Below, piece after piece: positions 9,501 to 17,372 of a stretch of DNA of 64,000 nucleotides; position 1 is the stretch's first letter, and every line of letters starts with the position of its first letter. Source of the stretch: Planctomycetota bacterium. Lineage in GTDB: Bacteria > Planctomycetota > Planctomycetia > Pirellulales > Pirellulaceae. The position numbers were made by a program, and so were the translations under genes. Below the pieces are notes generated by a model that saw only the letters and a program-made list of their open reading frames with translations, ran no database searches and was not told the origin of the DNA. Where the stretch lies: the NCBI GenBank assembly GCA_026692905.1, contig JAPLNL010000092.1, positions 26,806 through 90,805 of the forward strand, read 5' to 3'.

Positions 9501-11386
9501 AATCGATGCGGACCTTGCCGTCCCATGTGCGAAGGGTCAAACTTCAGCATTTTGATTCCATTCCCGAAACGGAGGCGATAAGACTGGAATCAGCCAAGAC
9601 ACTTGTTTTGCAAAGGGATTTATTGCAAGCGGAGCGGATGTTGGCTTCAGATCATTTGTTCGATGCGGCGAATTCCAGCGGCATGGATGCGTCTGCTCGC
9701 CGCGACATCTTGGCAAGTATTTACGTTCGCAACAAGCGTTACGACTTGGCTGCAAAATATGTCGATGAGGTACGATTCAGAGAACTTGTTCGTGATTTGA
9801 GTGGAGTGCCCAAGGACGGGTTGGTTTTGCCTAAGGCTCCAGCCGCGTTAACCACGCCAACCAAACTTCTCTCCGAGTGGCCAACGGGCAAAGTGAATGT
9901 GTCGGTTGAGCAAAGCGAAGACGTGCCGCTGAACCGGGCAAATCGAATGGACCCGACAACATCCTGTAAGTGGAAGACAAGAATTGGCGACGCACTTTCC
10001 GGTTGGGAGATCAAGTCGTCAGGAGTGAATGTTGTCTTTACGAATTCTTCGAGCGACATGACCTTTCAGGTTTACGTCGATGCAGGAAATCAAGACAAAT
10101 TTGTGGTTCCTACAGTTCATTCCGTCGACAGTATCGTTCTTCTCGAAGTCAACCGGCAAATCATTGCGGTTGATACCCTAGCCGGTTCGATGCGAGAGCA
10201 AGAGAGCGATTTATGGCGTCAGCAATTTGATTTGGAACTGCCCGAAATCGAAGGAACTCGGGGGCAACGAAGTTGGGGATTACCAAACAACAAAGGGTCA
10301 TTCAAGGTTGCGTCCGTTTCCCGGAGCGGCATTGTCGTCTTATCAGACGATGAGCTGATTTGCTGCGATCTTATCACGGGCGCGAAGATTTGGACAAGAA
10401 AAGGCTTTAAGGGGTGCAGCTTTGTTTCGGAGAGCGAAACGCTTTTGGTCCACGATCCGAAGAGTCGTTCCGTTCTTAAGCTGGATGTGCGTGACGGAGC
10501 AACCTTGAGCCAGATTCCGCTGGAGGGAGAAGGCGGCCCTGCAGTCGCTTCCATTGGACGCTACTGGTTGGTTAGCAGCGATGCGCCTAAACAGCTTGGG
10601 CTCAAACTGGTTGATTCAAACGACGGCAAAGTTGTATTTAGTGGTGAGTTTACGTCTTCTGCAAAAGTAGCTTTGGATGGGGAAGCAGGCGTAATCATTC
10701 TCAAGGAAGGTGGTGAATTGACTTACTGGAATTTAGTCGACAGAAAAGAATTTGTGCGCAAGATTGACATCGACTCGAAATTCAGGCAAGTTTCCGTTCA
10801 GCGTTTTGGCGAAACGATGTTGGTGATGCTCGTCGGAATGGAAAAAGAACCTGTGAAGCCGAAAATCAGTCCGGATGCGAGCGATCCCAATTTTGTTCCC
10901 GTCTCTGGTCGTGTTCATGCTCTGTCGGCCAAGGATGCTTCCGACGTTTGGCCGCAAAGTTCGTTTGTTTCCAACTTCTCGTTCCCGATCAATCAGATAA
11001 GGAATTCGCCCGCGGTGGTTTTTGTGCGAATGTTGAATTTCAGTCGTGTGGCAAATGCTGCCAGTATTGACTGCATGTCCATTGCGGTTGTGGATATTCG
11101 GAACGGTAGGGTGTTGTTTAGCAGTGATGAAATTCTTCCAGCGACTCGCGGTCTTCCTTTTGCACAGGAGATTTTGGCCGACGAAAACACGATGAAGATC
11201 GATTATTCGGGTGCGAGTGTGGAATTGAACTGGACGACAACTGCTGAATCAGAAGAGCCGGTTTTTGACTTTGGGAATTTTCAATACGCTGATTTGAAAA
11301 AGAGAATCGAAGCAAGAATCTTGGGCGCTAAGCCTGCTGCTGACTTGCAGCCACCTCCGTCGTTCGAGTCCGCACCTGATAAATGA
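6596..11386 (+). CDS. Very large secreted PQQ-propeller/TPR protein
   Basis: 1596 residues from ATG 6596; an upstream in-frame ATG at 6557 is possible. ATG 6596 or 6611 puts the hydrophobic signal segment (AEIVFVAFLAVMA) close to the N-terminus. Order of parts: a helical N-terminal region with TPR-like motifs (about 60-300), a first propeller with PQQ-like repeats such as DQRIVAIDALTGVLRWK (about 380-780), a TPR pair LAKEDFDGALDYLEQARKID (about 820-860), a helical stretch, and a second propeller (about 1155-1530) with motifs like LICCDLITGAKIWTR. No enzyme motif is visible; an extracytoplasmic scaffold or sensor is an inference. Its stop overlaps the start of the ABC1 kinase gene (ATGA). Confidence 0.88.
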   Translation: MQNQRMGSSIRYRAEIVFVAFLAVMATQSGQSIGQVGRPRPRMAQLSMEVALMSAPREVMVLLDEAEEGIKKEQWGEATFALGILLGLEESRQADLTGADFFILDEYVPIGPGEIPKIPGQQVPGQLAPVQPPKQPEAKTLNGSRSTVFKRVYELIESLPIEATKIVDLRYGTQAEQLLEDAISHSDWERVASVASKYGFTSAGQDASVILGQHWLRKGDARRASRLFSKAFRQRSAAERYGPELGILAASTLYSAGMESEALSVFESTRTQFKQGEFNWKGTKVSWDGRSLLSKTDFDKIELSGQQSIERVIKQPYYQSGIATRNADTNAGIPLPFLSWHAELHESEPHKENLELTLKQKLPDGRSSLIPSRYPISVGPWIITSTYDQRIVAIDALTGVLRWKCDYSGMPMGFAMDRYLGRDGHSYNLPAPDYLAKRVWGETLLGGISSDGERIYNISEMPAFDIAESFALGPNARVSKPKGTPSYNVLQCWSVRDEGLAKWEVGGQKSTTEPKLSGTLFLGAPLPHENELLVLGELNSDLFLHSIEPETGKLRWRQPLTTNYGTLANDLLRRSTGAVPAVDGSIVICPTLSGYLVAYDKASRSILWAFKYPIRPDLSTSNQASAFGGQMDLADLSPLTPRSADNSVVISDGVVLFAPADGLDAYGIQIEDGKLLWKLSNSSNAPIRYIAGAWDNTAVVVCQQSVVAVDLKSGKSKWPKIDFPESQQVIGRGVRKQGTYLVPISGQKILQIDLLKGTLADSVRVEQPLGNLISVGDRLICATPFELDCYSVREAFQTQLKDELQRNSTSVSGLARQSELALAKEDFDGALDYLEQARKIDPNNSDVILLINKAGMAALTADFDKYASRVDLLGNLVVDRDKAPYLRLLIKGFQNQGRNKETLATLFEMSHLRTSQRQEQMSGVANIELSSQWSIQEDRWISTEFRNVIPKLTSKELEDLKPQIALEIESMRTLPSHVRRVKLQHFDSIPETEAIRLESAKTLVLQRDLLQAERMLASDHLFDAANSSGMDASARRDILASIYVRNKRYDLAAKYVDEVRFRELVRDLSGVPKDGLVLPKAPAALTTPTKLLSEWPTGKVNVSVEQSEDVPLNRANRMDPTTSCKWKTRIGDALSGWEIKSSGVNVVFTNSSSDMTFQVYVDAGNQDKFVVPTVHSVDSIVLLEVNRQIIAVDTLAGSMREQESDLWRQQFDLELPEIEGTRGQRSWGLPNNKGSFKVASVSRSGIVVLSDDELICCDLITGAKIWTRKGFKGCSFVSESETLLVHDPKSRSVLKLDVRDGATLSQIPLEGEGGPAVASIGRYWLVSSDAPKQLGLKLVDSNDGKVVFSGEFTSSAKVALDGEAGVIILKEGGELTYWNLVDRKEFVRKIDIDSKFRQVSVQRFGETMLVMLVGMEKEPVKPKISPDASDPNFVPVSGRVHALSAKDASDVWPQSSFVSNFSFPINQIRNSPAVVFVRMLNFSRVANAASIDCMSIAVVDIRNGRVLFSSDEILPATRGLPFAQEILADENTMKIDYSGASVELNWTTTAESEEPVFDFGNFQYADLKKRIEARILGAKPAADLQPPPSFESAPDK

Positions 11387-13095
11387 GAATTAGCTCGCTT
11401 CCGCGTTATTACCGCAATCTTCGTCGGTGGCAAGAGATCATCGTTGTTTTGCGGCGTTACGGCCTGGCTGATTGGCTTAGCCATTTGCGAGTCGACTTTA
11501 TTCGCGATTGGTTAAAGGATGATCAAGGAGTTCCGCTCTCAAGCTACTCCAGAGAAGCCAGGGTAAGAATGGCTTTAACCGATCTTGGGCCTACTTTTAT
11601 TAAGCTTGGCCAAGTTCTATCGCTTAGGCCTGATTTGGTCGGTTCGGAACAAGCTGCTGAGTTGCAGCAATTGCAGTCGCAAGTTCCTGCGGATTCGTTT
11701 GCTAAGATCAAGATGGTTGTTGAAGCGGAGCTTAAAATTCCAATCGATCAGGCTTTTTTGGAGTTTTCCGAAAGCTGTATCGCTTCCGCTTCGATTGGGC
11801 AAGTGCATGCAGCAAGACTGATTGATGGAACGCAGGTCGTCGTCAAAGTCCAGCATGTCAACATTGAGGCCAAGGTACACGAAGATCTTGAGGTGCTTCG
11901 TGGATTGGCCATGCTAGCGGAACGAATTCCCGAATTTGCGGTCTGGCAACCACGAGGAATCGTGGAGCAACTTTCCCGATCGCTTAAGCGTGAGCTGAGT
12001 TTTTCGCGTGAGCTTTCCAATTTGCTCATGTTCCAGTCGACGCTTAAGGACTGTCAGGGAGTTGTTGTTCCTCACGCTTATCCCAAGCTTTCGACAGCGA
12101 GAGTACTCACGATGGAACGTGTGGAGGGAGAGTCCATTAACTGTCTTGGATCGTCCGATGCGCTCATTGGAGTCGATCGAAACTTGATTGCAAGACGTGT
12201 CTCTGAGCTTTACGTGCAATCCATCTTCATTCGTGGGCATTATCACGCAGATCCGCATCCCGGGAATATCTTGGTCCAAGAGGACGGAACGATCGCAATT
12301 CTAGATTTTGGAATGGTCGGTCGAATTGATGACTCGCTTCGCGGCACGATTGAAGAAATGCTATGGGCCGTTTTGCAGCAGGATTCGGCCCTTTTGACTT
12401 CTCTGATCAAGCGCGCGGGCAAGATTCCGGCATCGATCGACGACGCGCAATTGTCGAACGACGTGGCAGACTTGATCGCAACCTACGGGTCGCAACCGCT
12501 CGACTCATTGGACTTGAGTGGAGCGCTCAACGATGCGACAGACATCTTGCACCGTCATCGGATTACATTACCGAGTCAAATGGGAATCCTCATTAAGACT
12601 CTTGTCACGCTTGAGGGCACTCTTCGATTGACTTCGTCGAGTTTTAGCATTCTGCAAGCGATCCAGCCCATGATGGGGCAGCTGAGTCGATACCGATTTT
12701 CACCGCGTCGGCACGCGAGGCGGCTTAGACGAATGTATGTCGAGTTCGAGGGTTTAGTGGAACGCTTGCCCTCTCAGATCAGTTCTCTAATGGAGCTTGT
12801 TCAAGAAGGAAAGCTGGATGTTCAGTTATCCCACCGTGGGCTTAGTCCGTCCATCAATCGATTGGTGCTTGGATTGTTGACGAGTTCCCTTCTGCTTGGC
12901 TCTTCCATTTTGATGGCTTCAAAAGTTCCTCCGTTGCTTTTTATGGAAGGTGGGCCGCTTGGATTAAAGGACTTATCGCTCTTAGGGGTTGTTGGATTCG
13001 TCATCAGTACTTTAGTGGCATTCCGGATACTGTTGGCTATCAATAAGTCAGGACATCTTGACCCAACTGCGGATGAAAACGATTCGAACTTGTAA
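11383..13095 (+). CDS. ABC1/AarF/UbiB-family atypical kinase
   Basis: 570 residues overlapping the previous gene by four bases. The family has a protein-kinase-like fold and, in bacteria, supports isoprenoid-quinone (ubiquinone) synthesis or lipid homeostasis. Visible: LTDLGPTFIKLGQVLSLRPD (KxGQ motif), the alanine-rich nucleotide loop SASIGQVHAARL, VVKVQHVN with the ATP-binding Lys (near residue 153), HADPHPGNILV (near 288) and ILDFGMVGRID, the DFG-equivalent (near 306). Two C-terminal hydrophobic helices (about 485-515 and 525-555) suggest membrane anchoring. Quinone type and substrate are not readable here. Confidence 0.92.
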   Translation: MRISSLPRYYRNLRRWQEIIVVLRRYGLADWLSHLRVDFIRDWLKDDQGVPLSSYSREARVRMALTDLGPTFIKLGQVLSLRPDLVGSEQAAELQQLQSQVPADSFAKIKMVVEAELKIPIDQAFLEFSESCIASASIGQVHAARLIDGTQVVVKVQHVNIEAKVHEDLEVLRGLAMLAERIPEFAVWQPRGIVEQLSRSLKRELSFSRELSNLLMFQSTLKDCQGVVVPHAYPKLSTARVLTMERVEGESINCLGSSDALIGVDRNLIARRVSELYVQSIFIRGHYHADPHPGNILVQEDGTIAILDFGMVGRIDDSLRGTIEEMLWAVLQQDSALLTSLIKRAGKIPASIDDAQLSNDVADLIATYGSQPLDSLDLSGALNDATDILHRHRITLPSQMGILIKTLVTLEGTLRLTSSSFSILQAIQPMMGQLSRYRFSPRRHARRLRRMYVEFEGLVERLPSQISSLMELVQEGKLDVQLSHRGLSPSINRLVLGLLTSSLLLGSSILMASKVPPLLFMEGGPLGLKDLSLLGVVGFVISTLVAFRILLAINKSGHLDPTADENDSNL

Positions 13096-13251
13096 GCGAC
13101 GCAAGAGCGTTCGCTAAGGACCCATATCGCGATTAATAGACTCTTTCCATACGGCAGCGGATCCATTCACGACGATGTGAGTAGTCTTTTCCTGTGTTTT
13201 CGTCGAATCCGGACAGTTGACGCTCGCGATGTTCCGCTCATAAATTGGCAC

Positions 13252-13509
13252 TCAACCGTGATCGTAGTAACGACATTGTGTAAGTGGCTGAGGCGGATAT
13301 TTGGGCCAGTTCGATGGTGTTGAGTCAGATTGGCAAAGCATAAACACGGAACCCTTGCCGGAGACAATCGACCTGTGGCTGGTGCACTTCAAGCAAATGG
13401 AATTGGCCAAAAGCGGTTGCCTTGCGGCCAATGCGTCAGCAGCTTTGTCTTTCTCCGCTTGTTGGCTTTTCCATGCCGAGTTTTCGTCGTTGGTAGGCTG
13501 TGTGTTCAT
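13252..13509 (-). CDS. Small four-cysteine protein with KYPPQP motif
   Basis: 85 residues, starting 33 bases after the hrpB stop on the same strand, so probably co-transcribed. The C-terminal half holds CLKC, then GKGSVFMLC and KYPPQPLTQC, i.e. four cysteines in a C-x2-C ... C ... C order that could bind zinc or an iron centre. A short Cys protein ending in a KYPPQP-type motif is a pattern I associate with planctomycetes, but no function is known to me. Several overlapping frames on the plus strand are open here; this one is preferred because of the ordered Cys/aromatic/proline motif. Confidence 0.74.
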   Translation of the reverse strand: MNTQPTNDENSAWKSQQAEKDKAADALAARQPLLANSICLKCTSHRSIVSGKGSVFMLCQSDSTPSNWPKYPPQPLTQCRYYDHG

Positions 13510-13541
13510 GTTGAAGGGATTTGGTTCCGCAAAACTGCGAC

Positions 13542-16067
13542 TTATCTGCGTCCCGGTATCGCTGTGGTGGGATCGTCAGGCCAAGAATGCTTTGGATACC
13601 TTCGCTTGAGTTCTTTCTTGACAATCGGATAGCCGTTCGCCCAGAACGACGCTAAATCTTCGGTTATCTGCTGCGGCCTCATGTTGGGAGAAAGCAAGTG
13701 CAACAGCAAAGGGACTCGCCCTTTTGCGATACGTGGAGTTGCTTTCATGGAAAATACTTCTTGGATCTTGACCGCCATCGTGGGTGGTTTCCCCAAGGCA
13801 TATTGTATCTTAATCCAACTTCCGCTCGGAACTTGAATTTTGGCCGGGGCCTCCTTTTCGATTGCTTGCCATTGCTCGCTAGCAAAGCGAGATTGAATCC
13901 AATCGATCCAAGGAGCGGCCCGAAGTTCGGTCAATGAGCGACGATCTTGGCATAGTTCCTTGGCGACGTCCTGCAAAAAAGACTCTCCCAACTCCGGTAG
14001 TTCTAAATCCGGCAACCACAGGCGAAGGCAATTGACACGCTCCACTAACCCTTGAACACGATCGTCATCGATCGGAAACGCTTGTTCCCAGTTCTTCAAT
14101 GCTTCACGCCAAAGTATCTCGGCGCAGTGTTGCATGTCGGTGATGGCTGTCGGGGTTTCGTTTAACACCAGATCCAACCATTTTGTATGCCGCCTTGCGA
14201 CAACCTGCTTTTGACTGGGATGGAAAAACAACTCCTCACTCGACAGAACCTGCTCCTTGGGCAACCAATCCAAGTCGATACGACTTGCTTGTCGAACGGC
14301 GGCATCTCCTGCCCCTGCATCGATGTCGATACACAAAAAAAGCTCCGCCTCGGTAACTCCGCTCTGGTGGGATAACGCGACTCCTTTGCCGCCAACCATC
14401 AGACCATGCGGTTTGCCAACGCTCCTTCGCTTGGCCAATCGATCCGGATAACCAAACAGCATAGTCTTCATCAATACCTCAGGGGCATGTGATTGTTGAC
14501 GTTCGCGAAGAATGCTAGTCCCCTTGAGAACAGATGTGCACTGTTCTTGAAGTTGCTGTGCTGCATTGACAATCGATCGAACACCAGTCCGATGCAGTGT
14601 TCCAAATGGGCTCTCGCAATGGTGGCCGTCCAGGAAGTTCTCTAGTGCAACGAGTCGTTCAACGCAATCGCTATCCCATCGCTTGGCCGACCGAGTGGAA
14701 GCGGTCCGGCTTTGTTGAAACGGGTCTCGTTCCGAAAGCAATGCAGCCATCATGCAGGTGCGTTCATAGCATCCCGACTCAAAACCGGCGATGACCATGC
14801 GTGCCAGTCGCGGATGGGTAGGCAAGCGACTCATGGCCTTGCCGATCTCGGTGATCTTGTTCTTGGCGATGGCTCCAAGTTGTTCGAGCAGACTTCGAGC
14901 TCTGGCTACTGAGTCCGATCGTGGCTGCTCTAGCCATGGAAAATCATCGCTTTCTCCCTCGCCCCAGGCAAAAAGTTGCAATACCGCTGAAACGATGTCA
15001 ACGCGGCGAATCTCGGGTTCTAAAAAGGCTGATCTAGCTCGTTCCGATGCATCGCTCCACAACCGATAGCAGATGCCAGGTGCAACGCGACCTGCACGTC
15101 CAGCACGCTGAGCCGCAGAGGCTTGGCTGATGTTCTCCAAGGCCAAACGGTCCAATCCGACATCAGGGGAAAATCGCATCACTCTGGCCAGTCCACTGTC
15201 TACAACGATGCGAATGCCTTCTAGGGTGAGCGATGTCTCCGCCACGTTGGTGGACAAAATGATTCTGCGTTTAGTGCCTGGTTCAATCGCCCTGGCTTGG
15301 TCTTCAAGCGTCATACCGCCGAATAGTTGCATGACCTCACAGTCGCGACCCAGCCGAGTTTGCGAGAGGGCATCAAACGTTCGCTGGATTTCCCCCATTC
15401 CGGGCAAGAACGCGAGTACATCGCCATCATTCATTTCGGCTACGTCCCGAATCGCATCGACCATGCGATCGGAAAGACTATCTTCCGGTCTTGTTGGGCG
15501 ATACCGTATGGCGACAGGAAAATTCGGAGACTCGACTCGCACGATGGGCGCGCCATCCAATTGCGATTGGATCAAATGGGAATCGATCGTGGCGGACATG
15601 ATGACGATCTTTAAATCATCGCGCAACGCTTGTTGTACTCGCCTCAACATTCCCAGCAGCAAATCCGAATCGAGCGACCTCTCGTGAAACTCATCGAGCA
15701 AAACGATGCTCGTGTCCGAGAGCCCAGCGTCGTCCTGCAATTTCCTGAGCAAGACCCCCTCGGTCGCGACGATCAACTGCGTTTCACGCGAAACTTGAGA
15801 ATCAAAGCGAACTTGGTATCCGATTCGCTCTCCGATCCGACTGCCTTGCTCCCAAGCGATTCGTTCTCCGACCGATTTGGCAGCAATTCGCCTGGGCTGC
15901 AGTAGGTAGATTTTTTGCCCAGCAGCAAAGGGCAAATCCATAAGAGCCGGTGCCACTCGCGTGGTTTTGCCAGTTCCTGGAGGGGCTTCCACAATCGTGA
16001 TTGGATTGTCTCGGACGTATTGGCAAATCGAAGACAAATGTGCGTCGATGGGCAGCGGCTTAAGCAT
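13542..16067 (-). CDS. hrpB: ATP-dependent DEAH-box helicase HrpB
   Basis: 841 residues, the normal HrpB length. Motifs: Walker A PPGTGKTT (about 29-36), LLQPRRIAAKSVGERIA (Ia), LLDEFHERSLDSDLLLGMLRR (II, about 125), SATID (III), ILSTNVAETSLTLEGI (V) and QRAGRAGRVAPGICYRLW (VI). The C-terminus carries the HrpB-specific RPQQITEDLASFWANGYP and YPKHSWPDDP strings. Motif II is DEFH rather than DEAH, as is common in HrpB. Role: 3'-5' RNA helicase of poorly defined physiology. Its start overlaps the stop of the upstream sulfotransferase gene by eight bases. Confidence 0.95.
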   Translation of the reverse strand: MLKPLPIDAHLSSICQYVRDNPITIVEAPPGTGKTTRVAPALMDLPFAAGQKIYLLQPRRIAAKSVGERIAWEQGSRIGERIGYQVRFDSQVSRETQLIVATEGVLLRKLQDDAGLSDTSIVLLDEFHERSLDSDLLLGMLRRVQQALRDDLKIVIMSATIDSHLIQSQLDGAPIVRVESPNFPVAIRYRPTRPEDSLSDRMVDAIRDVAEMNDGDVLAFLPGMGEIQRTFDALSQTRLGRDCEVMQLFGGMTLEDQARAIEPGTKRRIILSTNVAETSLTLEGIRIVVDSGLARVMRFSPDVGLDRLALENISQASAAQRAGRAGRVAPGICYRLWSDASERARSAFLEPEIRRVDIVSAVLQLFAWGEGESDDFPWLEQPRSDSVARARSLLEQLGAIAKNKITEIGKAMSRLPTHPRLARMVIAGFESGCYERTCMMAALLSERDPFQQSRTASTRSAKRWDSDCVERLVALENFLDGHHCESPFGTLHRTGVRSIVNAAQQLQEQCTSVLKGTSILRERQQSHAPEVLMKTMLFGYPDRLAKRRSVGKPHGLMVGGKGVALSHQSGVTEAELFLCIDIDAGAGDAAVRQASRIDLDWLPKEQVLSSEELFFHPSQKQVVARRHTKWLDLVLNETPTAITDMQHCAEILWREALKNWEQAFPIDDDRVQGLVERVNCLRLWLPDLELPELGESFLQDVAKELCQDRRSLTELRAAPWIDWIQSRFASEQWQAIEKEAPAKIQVPSGSWIKIQYALGKPPTMAVKIQEVFSMKATPRIAKGRVPLLLHLLSPNMRPQQITEDLASFWANGYPIVKKELKRRYPKHSWPDDPTTAIPGRR

Positions 16068-17184
16068 ATCCGTACTTGGTCGCGTAGCTGTGCCATGCCG
16101 TCATGAACTCTGCTTCCTCTTCGGGCGTCGATCCAAAACGATTGGTTTTGTACTCTTTTTCCTGTTCTTTTCTATCTTTGAGTAACGGCTCAATTCGGTC
16201 AAAGCCACCGAGATCGAGTTGGTCGTAGATGCTTTTGCAAACCGCGACAGGATCCTTGGCCAAATCTTCGTAACGAACGTCGATCAACTGTTTTTCGCTC
16301 AAACCCACTCTATCCCGTTCGAACGAATCGTACATGGTGGTCAGCGACTTGAGGACAAACTCTTTGAGTTTGTGTTGGTATTCACCGACTTGAATGGACT
16401 GCACTTGATCCAGTGCGTTCCAAAGTTTCATGGTCGACGGAAACAGCTTGCGTGGGTCTCGAACGATATGCACGAACTTTGCGTCAGGGTACAGTGATTT
16501 GAGAATGCCGATTCTACCTGTATGCGGTGGGCTTTTCAAAATCAATGGCTTTTGGTTTTTGTAGGTCAGTGCCTTGAGGAACCAATCGAAGAGATACTTC
16601 CATCGCTCCAATTCCTTGGGGCTAAAGCCATCAGAGGCCAAAGTGCTTTGATAGGGATAGTCATGGCACGGAAAAACGAGTCGCAGATAGGGGGTTGGGG
16701 CACCGAGGTTCATCAGCGCAAACTCGTCCTCTTGAGGCAACGACCAGCCGGCTTTCATGTTGTCCATCGGTCTGCGGTTTGGGATAAGCCAATTTCCGTA
16801 CCGTGTAACCAAAGGCTCTGTTAGCAAAAAGTGAGCTGGAGCAAAACACTCAAAGGTCGTCGGCGACGCGAATCGGTCGTCAAAGCATAGGAGTTCGTGC
16901 AGCAGAGTCGTTCCGCTCCGCCAGTGTCCAAGGATAAACAAAGGTGGTCCAGTAAGCTTGGTCTGCGCTATCTTACGACCGAATAGCGTGTGATGTAACA
17001 GCCCCAAAAGATCGGAGAAAGGCATAAACGCCGTAACGCCCGATGCGATGTGCAAACGTGATGGCGATACCTTAAACGAGTTTTTCCATAACAAGGGTAG
17101 CCAAACTCGGGACGGCATGCCGTGCCAAAACCGCGGCGAGAGTGTTGGGTAGTGGATGGTTTGGGGCGATTCGATAGAAGCCAT
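16060..17184 (-). CDS. PAPS-dependent sulfotransferase family protein
   Basis: 374 residues. The 5'-phosphosulfate loop LFILGHWRSGTTLLHELL lies near residues 83-100 and the 3'-phosphate segment HIVRDPRKLFPSTMKLW near 234. These are the two signatures of the Sulfotransfer family that moves sulfate from PAPS to a hydroxyl or amino group of sugars, lipids or proteins. There is no signal peptide. It is the first gene of a probable minus-strand operon with hrpB and the small Cys protein, a combination without obvious functional logic. The acceptor cannot be predicted. Confidence 0.92.
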   Translation of the reverse strand: MASIESPQTIHYPTLSPRFWHGMPSRVWLPLLWKNSFKVSPSRLHIASGVTAFMPFSDLLGLLHHTLFGRKIAQTKLTGPPLFILGHWRSGTTLLHELLCFDDRFASPTTFECFAPAHFLLTEPLVTRYGNWLIPNRRPMDNMKAGWSLPQEDEFALMNLGAPTPYLRLVFPCHDYPYQSTLASDGFSPKELERWKYLFDWFLKALTYKNQKPLILKSPPHTGRIGILKSLYPDAKFVHIVRDPRKLFPSTMKLWNALDQVQSIQVGEYQHKLKEFVLKSLTTMYDSFERDRVGLSEKQLIDVRYEDLAKDPVAVCKSIYDQLDLGGFDRIEPLLKDRKEQEKEYKTNRFGSTPEEEAEFMTAWHSYATKYGYA

Positions 17185-17372
17185 TCGACGAAGTCGTTTT
17201 TTGTACTAATGCTGTTAAACAAAGGGTGCGAATCCAAATCCGTTTTGGGGCCCTTGATCGCGTACATTATCGCTTTGAAACTCAAAACGATATAGACATC
17301 GCATAGGAATCCTGAGTAGTTTCCCAAATTGTTCCCGGATTTTCTCAAGTTCTCGAGTTAGGGCAAAACTGG

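Noticed and set aside
15130..15687. 185-residue plus-strand ORF inside hrpB
   Set aside because: Antisense to conserved helicase motifs; Ser/Arg-rich shadow composition.
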